A stretch of DNA of 64,000 nt from NCBI RefSeq assembly GCF_003996855.1, contig NZ_NRQY01000001.1, forward strand, positions 2,258,821 to 2,322,820, given 5' to 3'. The position numbers and the translations under genes were made by a program. Below, piece by piece: positions 26,150 to 35,826 of the stretch. Below the pieces are notes generated by a model. It had not been told where the DNA came from. It saw only the letters and a program-made list of their open reading frames with translations, and ran no database searches. The number at the start of each line of letters is the position of its first letter. Within the stretch, counting starts at the first letter, position 1. The stretch comes from Morganella morganii (lineage in GTDB: Bacteria > Pseudomonadota > Gammaproteobacteria > Enterobacterales > Enterobacteriaceae).

Positions 26150-27478
26150 ATGAAAGAGCGCAGTATCGAACTGGTGGACGGATTCCGTCAGTCGGTTCCT
26201 TATATTAATGCTCACCATGGCAAAACATTTGTGGTGATGCTGGGCGGCGAAGCTATCGAGCATGAAAATTTTCCTAATATTGTCAATGATATCGGTCTGC
26301 TGCACAGCCTCGGTATACGACTGATTGTCGTGTACGGCGCCCGCCCGCAGATTGAAAAAAATCTGCTGGCCCATCAGTGTGAGCCGGTTTATCACAAAAA
26401 CACCCGTGTGACGGATGCCCGTACGCTCGAACTGGTCAAACAGGCAGCAGGTCAGTTACAACTCGATATCACCGCCCGCCTGTCGATGTGCCTGAGTAAC
26501 ACGCCGTTGCAGGGCGCGCATATCAATGTGGTCAGCGGAAACTTTGTGATAGCCCAGCCGCTGGGGATCGATGATGGTATTGATTACTGCCACAGCGGAC
26601 GTATCCGCCGGATCGATGAGGATGCTATCAACCGCCAGCTCAATAACGGCGGTATTGTGCTGATTGGCCCGGTGGCGGTTTCTGTCACCGGTGAAAGCTT
26701 TAACCTGACTTCCGAAGCTATCGCCACACAGATCGCCATCAAACTGAAAGCGGAAAAACTGATTGGTTTCTGCTCTGCGCAAGGTGTGGTGGCTGACGAC
26801 GGGGGAATAATCTCCGAGATTCACCCGAATGATGCAGAGCACTATGTGCAGGCACTGGAGGACAGCGGCGATTACTACTCCGGGACAGTCCGTTTCCTGC
26901 GCGGTGCTGTCAAAGCCTGCCGCCGGGGCGTGAAACGCAGCCACCTGCTCAGTTATCAGGAAGACGGGGCTCTTATCCAGGAACTCTTTTCCCGGGATGG
27001 TATCGGGACACAGGTTGTAATGGAGAGTTCAGAACAGACACGCCGCGCCAATATCAACGATATCGGCGGGATACTCGAGCTTATCCGTCCGCTGGAGCAG
27101 CAGGGTATTCTGGTGCGCCGCTCCCGCGAACAGCTGGAAATGGAGATCGACAAATTCACCATTATTGAGCGTGATAACACCACCATCGCCTGTGCCGCAC
27201 TCTATCCTTATCCGGAAGAGAAAATCGGCGAAATGGCCTGTGTGGCAGTGCATCCTGATTACCGCAGCTCGGCACGCGGTGAGGAACTGCTGCACCGGGT
27301 CACACAACAGGCAAAGCAGATCGGGCTGGAAAAGCTGTTTGTGCTCACCACCCGCAGTATTCACTGGTTTCAGGAACGCGGTTTTGTCCCGGCAGAAATT
27401 GAAAACCTGCCGGTCAAAAAACAGGCGCTGTATAACTACCAGCGGCGCTCAAAAATCCTGATCCTCGGCTTTCAGTAA
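26150..27478 (+). CDS. argA: N-acetylglutamate synthase ArgA
   Basis: This 442-residue enzyme catalyses the first step of arginine synthesis, acetylating glutamate with acetyl-CoA. It has an N-terminal amino acid kinase-like domain ([20 protein letters not shown]) and a C-terminal GNAT domain (about residues 295-442; [20 protein letters not shown]). The length equals that of E. coli (443). GAGGGG precedes the ATG. It converges on recD with 8 bases between the stops. Confidence 0.96.
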   Translation: MKERSIELVDGFRQSVPYINAHHGKTFVVMLGGEAIEHENFPNIVNDIGLLHSLGIRLIVVYGARPQIEKNLLAHQCEPVYHKNTRVTDARTLELVKQAAGQLQLDITARLSMCLSNTPLQGAHINVVSGNFVIAQPLGIDDGIDYCHSGRIRRIDEDAINRQLNNGGIVLIGPVAVSVTGESFNLTSEAIATQIAIKLKAEKLIGFCSAQGVVADDGGIISEIHPNDAEHYVQALEDSGDYYSGTVRFLRGAVKACRRGVKRSHLLSYQEDGALIQELFSRDGIGTQVVMESSEQTRRANINDIGGILELIRPLEQQGILVRRSREQLEMEIDKFTIIERDNTTIACAALYPYPEEKIGEMACVAVHPDYRSSARGEELLHRVTQQAKQIGLEKLFVLTTRSIHWFQERGFVPAEIENLPVKKQALYNYQRRSKILILGFQ

Positions 27479-27486
27479 CCTCCCGG

Positions 27487-29322
27487 CTAACGTAAGCGCT
27501 CACTCAGCCCGCTGTACCGCTGAGTGGGGGTTTTCACCGCCCGCTTAACACACTCTTCCCGGCTGTAAATTGTCAGAAATTTTTTTGCCCGCGTCAGTGC
27601 CGTATACAGCAATTCACGGCTGACCAGCGGCGAAGGCTGCACCGGCAGCACCAGCGCGGTATGGGCAAACTCAGAACCCTGCGATTTATGCACTGTCATC
27701 ACATACGCGGTTTCGTGTGCCGGAAGACGGTTCGGGCGGATGCTCTTTATGGTGCCGTCCGGCAGCCGGAAGAAGACCCGCAGCTCATGGTTTTCATCCG
27801 TCAGCATAATCCCGATATCGCCGTTAAACAGCCCCAGCGGACTGTCATTGCGGCTTATCATGACCGGTTTACCGTGATAGGCACGGTGCCGGTATATCAG
27901 CGGGCGGCGGATATGCCCCTGCTGATGCAGCAGCCGCTCAATACGCTCATTCAGTCCTTCCACGCCGAACGGCCCCTCACGCAATGCACATAACAACCGG
28001 AACTGGCTGAAGGCCTCAAGTACCGCCGCCGGTTCTGCATGCTGTTTCACCAGTGATAAAAAGGGCTGATAGGCTTTCACGGTGTCCGTCAGTACCTGAG
28101 CATACCCTTCTTCATCCTCCAGCGGCACATAACGCACATCCGGCCGCTGCCCGCCGAGAACAGCCATCGTTTCCCTGACATCACCATGATTAACAGCGGT
28201 GGATAATTGTCCGATACCGGAAGCCGCATCAAAGCGGAAACTTTTGCGCAGCAAACAGAGATGATCCTGCACACTGACCGGATTTTCCGGTGATTTATCC
28301 GGCAGCATACAGCCGGTCATTGCCTCCAGCGCCTGTCGCCGTGGTGGTGTATAGCCGGATTCAGCAAAGCGGCAGATATCCCCCAGCACGGCCCCGGCTT
28401 CCACAGAAGCCAGCTGGTCTTTATCCCCCAGCAGGATCAGTATTGCTTTCTCCGGCAGTGCCTCAATCAGGGCAGCCATCATCGGCAAATCGACCATGGA
28501 TGCTTCATCCACAATCAGCACATCCGACATCAGCGGGTTTTTCTGATGATGACGCAACCGGCGGCTGTCCGGCTGAGCCCCCAGCAGGCGGTGCAGGGTT
28601 TTGGCCTGATCCGGCATCATGACCCGCTGTGCGTCAGTCAGGTCAAGCTGCGCAATGGCCTCACCCAGCGATTCTGTCAGGCGGGCTGCCGCTTTACCGG
28701 TCGGTGCCGCCAGTTCAATCAGCAGCGGTTCAGCAGCGGATTGCACCAGTGCCGCCAGAATACGGGCAACGGTTGTGGTTTTACCGGTGCCGGGTCCGCC
28801 GGAAATCACCGCTGTCCGGCTGCTGACCGCCACCGCAGCGGCAATTTTCTGCCAGTCAGTTTCCTGTTCTGTCACACCGAACAGAGCATCCAGAACCGGC
28901 CGCAATTTCTCTGCGTCAGCAGAAACCCGCTGCGGCCGGGAGAAAAATTCCGCCACCCGGCATTCGTACTGCCACATCCGGTGCAGATACAAATTCTCTT
29001 CTGACAGCACGACCGGTGTCGGAAGTGAGCCATCACTAACCGCATCCGACGCAGACAGCGCTGTTTTTATCTCAGGCAGTCCGGGCTCACCCAGTGCCCG
29101 CCAGACAGACTGCATGATCTCCGCATGCCGTCCGCCTTGTTCCGGCTGAGGAAGAATCCGCGACAGTGGCAGACAGACATGTCCGCCGCCGGTTTGTGCA
29201 CTGAGCAGAGCAAACACGAGTTGCAGCAGCGGATGACTATCCGGTGCCAGCATTGCTGCAAACTGACAGTCCAGGGGGCGCAAAATCTGCTCTGCACACA
29301 AGGTTTGTAAGTGAGTATTCAT
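27487..29322 (-). CDS. recD: Exodeoxyribonuclease V alpha subunit RecD
   Basis: This 611-residue 5'-3' helicase subunit of RecBCD has Walker A in SGGPGTGKTTTVARILAAL, motif II in LIVDEASMVDLPMM, and the C-terminal VMTVHKSQGSEF and LLYTALTRAK motifs of superfamily 1B. Its start overlaps the recB stop, giving translational coupling. The size is that of E. coli RecD (608 aa). Confidence 0.96.
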   Translation of the reverse strand: MNTHLQTLCAEQILRPLDCQFAAMLAPDSHPLLQLVFALLSAQTGGGHVCLPLSRILPQPEQGGRHAEIMQSVWRALGEPGLPEIKTALSASDAVSDGSLPTPVVLSEENLYLHRMWQYECRVAEFFSRPQRVSADAEKLRPVLDALFGVTEQETDWQKIAAAVAVSSRTAVISGGPGTGKTTTVARILAALVQSAAEPLLIELAAPTGKAAARLTESLGEAIAQLDLTDAQRVMMPDQAKTLHRLLGAQPDSRRLRHHQKNPLMSDVLIVDEASMVDLPMMAALIEALPEKAILILLGDKDQLASVEAGAVLGDICRFAESGYTPPRRQALEAMTGCMLPDKSPENPVSVQDHLCLLRKSFRFDAASGIGQLSTAVNHGDVRETMAVLGGQRPDVRYVPLEDEEGYAQVLTDTVKAYQPFLSLVKQHAEPAAVLEAFSQFRLLCALREGPFGVEGLNERIERLLHQQGHIRRPLIYRHRAYHGKPVMISRNDSPLGLFNGDIGIMLTDENHELRVFFRLPDGTIKSIRPNRLPAHETAYVMTVHKSQGSEFAHTALVLPVQPSPLVSRELLYTALTRAKKFLTIYSREECVKRAVKTPTQRYSGLSERLR

Positions 29323-32300
29323 TAACCTTCCTCCCCTTTAAACAGGGCATCCAGCTGCTCAGTGAATGCCTGTTCCGGGCGATAATACCAGATCCCCTGA
29401 CCGGGGTGTTCCGGAGTCATGCCGCGCAGAAAGAGGTAATACACGCCGCCGAAATGCGTCTGATAGTCATAATCCGGCAACCGGTGGCGCAGATAGCGGT
29501 GCAGCGCCAGCGTATACAGCTGGTACTGCAAATCATAACGGTGTTCCAGCATAGCCTGCGCCAGTGCGTCCGGCTGATAATCTGCGTGGCTGTCTCCCAG
29601 ATAGTTTGATTTATAGTCCGCTATGTAATATTTACCGTCGTGATAAAACACAAGGTCAATAAAGCCTTTCAGCATGCCGGTCACTGCCGCAAAATCCAGC
29701 GGCGGTGCCTGTGCTGACAGCGGATCATATTGCCGCGTCAGTGCATCCAGTTTTTGCGCAGTCAGATCGCCGTCTATCGGCAGAAAAAACTGCATTTCAT
29801 CCTGCTTATTACGTACGGGAACCGCACTGAGTACCGGCCCTTCCGCAGACAGCGGTGTATTAACCAGATCCGTAAACCAGGTTTGCAGGAACGTAGCCCA
29901 CTCAGCAGAAAATCCGTATGACAGCAGTTGCTCAGTGAGCCACTCAAGTGAGGGCTCACTATCAAATTCAAGCTCTTCAAACAGGCTGTGCAGGAATGTC
30001 CCCGCCAGCGCACCACGCGGAAAGGTATATGCTGTCTGTACTGTTCCGGTGTCATCCTGTACTTCACCGAGAGCATCGGTATCCAGTGACGGGCTGAGGG
30101 AGCGGATCATCGCCATCATCTCTTCCTGCCTGTCCTGTGTATATATGCTGCCGCCGGATGATGCGCCATAACTCAGGCCGCTGTAACTGGTCACCCGCCA
30201 GCGGCTGCTGACAGTCCGGGTAAACGGTTTCACCGCCAGGGACGGCGGCTGTGAAACGCCGGGCTGCCACAGTTGCAGTTGTGGTTCTGTTATCCGTGTG
30301 ACGGCAGCAGCACTGTCGCCCCGGCAAAAGGCGTCCAGCCGCTCCGCCAGTGCTGTGCTGTCACACGCCTGTCCGTTCTGAAGCAGATACCCCAACCCGT
30401 TAAGATGCAAATCGGTATTGCCCGTTTTTTTACGGTTCCCTCTGATAATGGGCGCAACCCCGAGACTGCAATGGTAAACTGCCCGCGTCACCGCCACATA
30501 CAGCAGACGCAAATCCTCTGCCAGACGTTCTTTATCCGCCAGTGCAACCTGATTTTCATCCGGTGACAGTGTCAGACAAGGCTCAAAGGTGGTTTCATCA
30601 TGGTAAAGACGCTGGCCGCCTGCCTGAAAATTACAGATAAACGGCAGCCACACCAGCGGGTATTCCAGCCCTTTGGATTTGTGAATAGTGCAGATCTGAA
30701 CCAGATGCTGATCGCTTTCCAGCCGCATCTGCTGACTTTCCGACTGCGCATCCGGCCGTAATACCTGCTGTGCAAGCCAGCGTACCAGCGCATGTTCATT
30801 TTCCAGCGTCAGGGATGTTTCCTGAAGTAACTCGCTGATATGCATGATATCGGTTAAGCGCCGTTCGCCATCCGGCCCCGCCAGCAGGTTTTCAGCTATT
30901 TTCCGCTGGCTGAGTACCCGGCGCAGCATCGGCAGAACGCCCTGCTGCTGCCAGATCTGCCCGTAACCGGCGAATTCATCCACCAGCCTGTCGCAGGCAG
31001 TTTCATCCTGATTCAGCGCATCAATCTCCGCCGCATTCAGGCCGAACAACCCGGATGCCAGCGCACTGCGCAGCAGCCGTTCTTTTTCCGGATTCAGTAC
31101 CGCCCGGAGCAGCCACAGCAATTCGCGGGCTTCCGGCGTGTCAAACACGCTGTCGCGGTTTGAGAGAAAAACAGACGGGATCGCCCGCTGATTAAGAGCA
31201 TCTTTTATCAGCTGCGCTTCCCGGCGGCTGCGCACCAGCACGGTGATATCCGCTGCACTGACCGGTTCTTGTTTTCCGGGCAGGCCAATCAGGGCAGTTC
31301 CGTTCTGTCCGGCATCCAGCCAGTCGCGGATCTGCCCGGCACACACACCTGCCATAGTCCGTTCATAATCACCGCTGCTGACCCCCTCTGCGGCCTGCCA
31401 CCAGAACTGCACCGCAGGCTGTGTTTTTCCGTCGATCACAAAAGCGGCATCATCATTATCCGGCGCAGAACTGACCGGCTGAAACGGAATTTGTTTAAAA
31501 CAAAAGGCCTCATCTGCCTGCAAAAACAATTTGTTGACGCTATCAACCATTGTCTTCGCGGAACGGAAGTTAGTTCCCAGGGTGTAATGCGCGCTGACAT
31601 CCCGCCGTGCTTTGATATACGTGAAAATATCCGCGCCACGGAAGGCATAAATCGCCTGTTTCGGATCACCGATAAACAGCAGCCCGTACGGATCCGCAGG
31701 CGTGCCGTTATCACCGGTATTCTCCTGATAAATAGTGCGGAAAATCCGGTATTGCTGGGGATCGGTATCCTGGAATTCATCAATCATCGCCACCGGAAAA
31801 CGTCTGCGCAGTGTCTGTGCCAGCAGCGCCCCGTTTTCCTGATGCAGTGCGTTGTCCAGCCGGGTCAGCAGGTCATCAAACCCCATTTCACCCCTGATCT
31901 GCTTTTCCTGTGTGATGGTCTGGCGAATCTCATACACAGCGCGGGTAAACAGGACATCCTCCAGCGTCAGTGCCTGCTTCGTCAGTGCCTCAATCGCAGA
32001 GAACACCGGATGTGAAGGCGGCATGCCGCCTTTTTTTGTTTTTTCATCCAGAACAGCCTGACTGAAACGCTCTATATTTTTCGGCAATGCGTAGTGTGTG
32101 GTTTCCTCTTCCTCCGCCCAGTCATTAATCCCGGCAATCCATCCGGGCACCAGATTGGCGCGGTAACTGCTTTTATTCAGGTCAGAATTCTGAATAAGAC
32201 TGACAAAATCAACGTCACTTTCCCGCCAGCACTGTTTAACCTCATCAATTGCGGCGATAATTTTCTCATGGCGGGAAAGCAATGTTTCATCTGATTCCGG

Positions 32301-32939
32301 TGCATCGGTAATTCCGGGCAACTCGCCCTGCAACCAGGGGTAAATATCCCTCAGCAGCGCCTCAGGATCAGACCAGAGCTGTTTAACAGCTCTGGCCAGC
32401 TCTACCGGCAGCGGATAACAATGACGCCGCCAGAAGTCCTCACAGGCCTGTTTACGGACAGGATGCTCATCCTGAATCAGTGTCTGCTCAAAAAGTACGC
32501 CGGATTCAAAGGCGTTGTGTGTCAGCATGCGCTGACAAAAACCGTGGATGGTAAAAATGGCGGCTTCATCCATCTGCCGTTCAGCCAGCAGCAGACGCTG
32601 AGCTGCGCTCTGCTTATCTTCAATCAGCGCCAGAAGCGGGCCGAACCCGTAATCTTCTCCCGGTTCCCCGCCCTCTTCATGACGCAGACAGGCAATCCGC
32701 AGCCTGTGGATATTCTCACGGATACGCCCGCGCAGCTCATTCGTTGCGGCTTCGGTAAAGGTCACCACCAGGATCTCTTCCGCCGATAACGGCCGGACAA
32801 ATGCCCCGTCACCTATTCCCAGCAGCAGACGCAGATAGAGCCGGGCCAGGGTATAGGTTTTTCCTGTACCGGCAGATGCCTCAATTAACCGCTGCCCCTG
32901 CAGCGGTATTGTCATCGGATTTAAAGATTCAGCCGCCAT
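29322..32939 (-). CDS. recB: Exodeoxyribonuclease V beta subunit RecB
   Basis: This 1205-residue 3'-5' helicase-nuclease processes DNA double-strand ends to Chi. Walker A is IEASAGTGKTYTLARLYLRL. Motif II is MIDEFQDTDPQQYRIFR; TIHKSKGLEYPLVWLPF is a UvrD-type motif. The C-terminal nuclease domain (from about residue 950) has FIDLVFYHDGKYYIADYKSN with the catalytic D-x-K, then HRYDLQYQLYTLALHRYL. It is slightly longer than in E. coli (1180). It starts 4 bases after ptrA ends. Confidence 0.97.
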   Translation of the reverse strand: MAAESLNPMTIPLQGQRLIEASAGTGKTYTLARLYLRLLLGIGDGAFVRPLSAEEILVVTFTEAATNELRGRIRENIHRLRIACLRHEEGGEPGEDYGFGPLLALIEDKQSAAQRLLLAERQMDEAAIFTIHGFCQRMLTHNAFESGVLFEQTLIQDEHPVRKQACEDFWRRHCYPLPVELARAVKQLWSDPEALLRDIYPWLQGELPGITDAPESDETLLSRHEKIIAAIDEVKQCWRESDVDFVSLIQNSDLNKSSYRANLVPGWIAGINDWAEEEETTHYALPKNIERFSQAVLDEKTKKGGMPPSHPVFSAIEALTKQALTLEDVLFTRAVYEIRQTITQEKQIRGEMGFDDLLTRLDNALHQENGALLAQTLRRRFPVAMIDEFQDTDPQQYRIFRTIYQENTGDNGTPADPYGLLFIGDPKQAIYAFRGADIFTYIKARRDVSAHYTLGTNFRSAKTMVDSVNKLFLQADEAFCFKQIPFQPVSSAPDNDDAAFVIDGKTQPAVQFWWQAAEGVSSGDYERTMAGVCAGQIRDWLDAGQNGTALIGLPGKQEPVSAADITVLVRSRREAQLIKDALNQRAIPSVFLSNRDSVFDTPEARELLWLLRAVLNPEKERLLRSALASGLFGLNAAEIDALNQDETACDRLVDEFAGYGQIWQQQGVLPMLRRVLSQRKIAENLLAGPDGERRLTDIMHISELLQETSLTLENEHALVRWLAQQVLRPDAQSESQQMRLESDQHLVQICTIHKSKGLEYPLVWLPFICNFQAGGQRLYHDETTFEPCLTLSPDENQVALADKERLAEDLRLLYVAVTRAVYHCSLGVAPIIRGNRKKTGNTDLHLNGLGYLLQNGQACDSTALAERLDAFCRGDSAAAVTRITEPQLQLWQPGVSQPPSLAVKPFTRTVSSRWRVTSYSGLSYGASSGGSIYTQDRQEEMMAMIRSLSPSLDTDALGEVQDDTGTVQTAYTFPRGALAGTFLHSLFEELEFDSEPSLEWLTEQLLSYGFSAEWATFLQTWFTDLVNTPLSAEGPVLSAVPVRNKQDEMQFFLPIDGDLTAQKLDALTRQYDPLSAQAPPLDFAAVTGMLKGFIDLVFYHDGKYYIADYKSNYLGDSHADYQPDALAQAMLEHRYDLQYQLYTLALHRYLRHRLPDYDYQTHFGGVYYLFLRGMTPEHPGQGIWYYRPEQAFTEQLDALFKGEEG

Positions 32940-32943
32940 CGCC

Positions 32944-35826
32944 TTACCGTATTTCTTCTTTAACAGGTAACAAAGCCTGGAACGCTGTCACAGACGGATA
33001 TGTGATCCATCCGGCCGGTTTCGCGTAATCATCTGCTTTGCCGCCGGTTCCGGTTACCTGAGAGTAAAGTGCCAGTCCGTTTTTCGACACCACCGCATTC
33101 TCATAGAATGTCACCACATCCTGTTTGGTCATTTTTTTCACCGCCGCAATAGTTTGCTCGCGGGTGTTGAAATCAAAGTAATTATTTTTGAAATCAAATG
33201 AATAACGGGATGCTTCTTCCTCAAAGGTTTCCGGCGGCTGTGTCATTTCCGTAAGGAGCGCATTGCGGTATTTATCAAATTCCGCATTATCCAGTGCTTT
33301 CAGACGTTTTCCGGCATTGATATAGAAATCATCAAAGCGCTGTGACAGATAAGCCGGATTTTTTTCATTACTTTGCAGCAGGAAACCAATCCCCCACTGG
33401 CGGCCGAAATTCGGATTAAATGCAAACAGGGCATATCCCAGTTGTTCCTGTGTCCGCAACTGATCATAGAACCACGGATGCAGAATTTTCGACAGCACAG
33501 ACGAGAATGCCGCGCCTTCCGTCCGTAAATAACCGGTCGGAATGAAAATATTTGCCAGCGCGTTATCGGTACTGTTGGCTTTTTCGTCAAAGTTTGGTTT
33601 GAGGGCTTTATCAATCACATAATAATCCCCTACCCACCATTCCGTACCTTGTGAGCCGAGCTGCGTCTGTGCCTGCGATGCAATCTGTTTTGCCTGCGGT
33701 GCCGTCAGATTACCGAACACAAACATCTGAAGCGCACCCTCACGGATAAGACGGTCACGGAACTGCGTGATATCACTTTCCGTAATAGTCTCCAGCGCTG
33801 CGAGGCGCTCTTTATCTTCGAAATAAGGCACTGATTTCAGACGACTGAACGGACGCATTGCCATTTCATAGGCTTTGCCGTTATCTGATACCGCAACCTG
33901 CTCACGATACCAGGATTTCGCCTGTGCAAGCTCAGATGCTGCCGGAGTAAAGGACTGATATTCTGTCACTGCCGTAGTCAGTAATTCAGGCAGGTGCTGG
34001 GAATAGCCGCTGACACTGATATTCAGGCCATCACCATCACTGATACTGATCCCCATTCCTGCCACACCAGCCTGATAAGTGAGCTGATTCAGTTTCAGTT
34101 CACTGACATAACTGAGCAGTGCGCTGGTGACAACATCTTTTGCTGTTCTGCCGGTATTCCGGTTACGCAGTTCCAGCGCGATAATCGCTTTCGGCTCATC
34201 AGCAAAATAGTGGCTCGGCATATAGAACAGGCGCAATTTTTCCGAATCTGTCAGCTGTACCGGTTTTTGCTGTTCCTGCTGTTTAATCAGATCAAAATTA
34301 TCCGGAATAAACGGGTTCAGTACCGGCAGAGAGAAACGGAAGTCACCTTCAGATTTACGCCATTTATCCAGCTGCACGCCAGTCACTGCATCCACCTGAT
34401 AAGGGGCATCAACAAAATAGGCTTTTTTGTTGCTTGGCTCCTGCGGACTGATATACCAGACGCGGGCTTTTTCCGGTGTTAAATCCGCAAGGCGGGCTTT
34501 GATGGCGGCCGGGTCCCAGTCATCGGCAAGATAACCGGCATTCAGGATATTTTTTACCGGGTAATCCATCATGGTGTTTGCCAGTGATTCGACATAATTC
34601 ATATCACGGACAACCGAGTTGTAGCGGAACGCCAGCATATTCACACGGGCAATTTCATCAAAGTAATCTTTATTAATCCCTTTTTCTTTAATCAGATTCA
34701 GGTACGCGAAAACAGCAGCGGTAATTTCATCGCGCTTCGCCATGCCCTCATCAGTCAGTGAGACAGAGATAATAAACACCCCTTGGTTACGTGCCAGGGT
34801 TGAGGATGCCGATGCACTGACGTTCTCTGCCAGCCCGTTTGATATAAGCCAGTTCGCCAGAGTGCCTTCACTGCGGCTTCCCAGAAGGTACGCAATATAG
34901 GTATCTGTCTGTTTGCGGAAATCTTTGCTGTTGTTGTCGATAACAAACTCAAAATCGAGTGATTTCTGCGGTTGTGCCGGGACATAGTGAATAATTTTCT
35001 GCTGTTCGGCTGCCGTGATCAGCGGCACGGTGATCTCCGGAACCGCCGCATGACGATCGGGAATAGTGCCGAAGGTGTCATTCGCCAGTTTAGCCAGCTC
35101 TTCAGCGGACTCCGGTCCGTAAATCACGGCTTTCATCAGGTTGGCTGAATAGTATGTCTTGTAAAACTTCAGCAATTCTTCATGCAGGATACTGCCGGGT
35201 TTATCCCTCAGGGTTTCCAGATTTCCGCCGGAAAAACGGGAGATCGGATGTGCCGGGTTCCAGGTCTCCGCCCGTACCTGATACATGCGGTGCCCGTCGC
35301 GGGAACGCGCCATGGTCAGTTCAGTGTTGACCGCGTTACGTTCTTTATCGGCATTCACCGGGTCCAGCAGCGGCTCTGCCAGCGCATCCGCCAGCCGCTC
35401 TGTTGCACCTTTCAGGGCATTGTTTTCAACTTCAAAATAGAAATCAGTGTAGTTGGAACCGGTGCTGGCGTTATGGCTTCCGCCGTGCTTTGCCAGATAG
35501 TCGCTGAAGTTCCCGGGTTCAGGGAAGCGTTTCGAGCCCATCAGCACCATATGTTCCAGATAGTGCGCAAGACCCGCCTGGCTCTCCGGCTCATCCATAC
35601 TGCCGATAGCCAGACTGACAGCCGCTGCTGATTTACGGGCGGTCTTATCCGAAATAAGCAGAACCGTCATATTATTTTTCAGGGTAATCGCCTGATACTG
35701 ACGCGGATCGTTGGCGCTTTTCTCAATCTCTCCGGGCAGAACCTGCCAGTTGTTCTGAGCAAGTGCATTGGCACCGGTAAAAAAGAAAAGCAGCGTAAAA
35801 ATAAACTGCACTAGTTGTTTAGGCAT
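32944..35826 (-). CDS. ptrA: Protease III (pitrilysin)
   Basis: This 960-residue periplasmic zinc metalloprotease of the M16 family degrades small peptides. The N-terminal signal peptide runs FIFTLLFFFTGANALAQ. The inverted zinc motif HxxEH is in LAHYLEHMVLMGS, and ENNALKGATERLADAL supplies the distal glutamate region. I chose ATG 35826 (MPKQLVQF), which overlaps the recC stop by 8 bases; ATG 35835 adds three residues. It is embedded in the recC-ptrA-recB-recD operon, as in E. coli. Confidence 0.95.
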   Translation of the reverse strand: MPKQLVQFIFTLLFFFTGANALAQNNWQVLPGEIEKSANDPRQYQAITLKNNMTVLLISDKTARKSAAAVSLAIGSMDEPESQAGLAHYLEHMVLMGSKRFPEPGNFSDYLAKHGGSHNASTGSNYTDFYFEVENNALKGATERLADALAEPLLDPVNADKERNAVNTELTMARSRDGHRMYQVRAETWNPAHPISRFSGGNLETLRDKPGSILHEELLKFYKTYYSANLMKAVIYGPESAEELAKLANDTFGTIPDRHAAVPEITVPLITAAEQQKIIHYVPAQPQKSLDFEFVIDNNSKDFRKQTDTYIAYLLGSRSEGTLANWLISNGLAENVSASASSTLARNQGVFIISVSLTDEGMAKRDEITAAVFAYLNLIKEKGINKDYFDEIARVNMLAFRYNSVVRDMNYVESLANTMMDYPVKNILNAGYLADDWDPAAIKARLADLTPEKARVWYISPQEPSNKKAYFVDAPYQVDAVTGVQLDKWRKSEGDFRFSLPVLNPFIPDNFDLIKQQEQQKPVQLTDSEKLRLFYMPSHYFADEPKAIIALELRNRNTGRTAKDVVTSALLSYVSELKLNQLTYQAGVAGMGISISDGDGLNISVSGYSQHLPELLTTAVTEYQSFTPAASELAQAKSWYREQVAVSDNGKAYEMAMRPFSRLKSVPYFEDKERLAALETITESDITQFRDRLIREGALQMFVFGNLTAPQAKQIASQAQTQLGSQGTEWWVGDYYVIDKALKPNFDEKANSTDNALANIFIPTGYLRTEGAAFSSVLSKILHPWFYDQLRTQEQLGYALFAFNPNFGRQWGIGFLLQSNEKNPAYLSQRFDDFYINAGKRLKALDNAEFDKYRNALLTEMTQPPETFEEEASRYSFDFKNNYFDFNTREQTIAAVKKMTKQDVVTFYENAVVSKNGLALYSQVTGTGGKADDYAKPAGWITYPSVTAFQALLPVKEEIR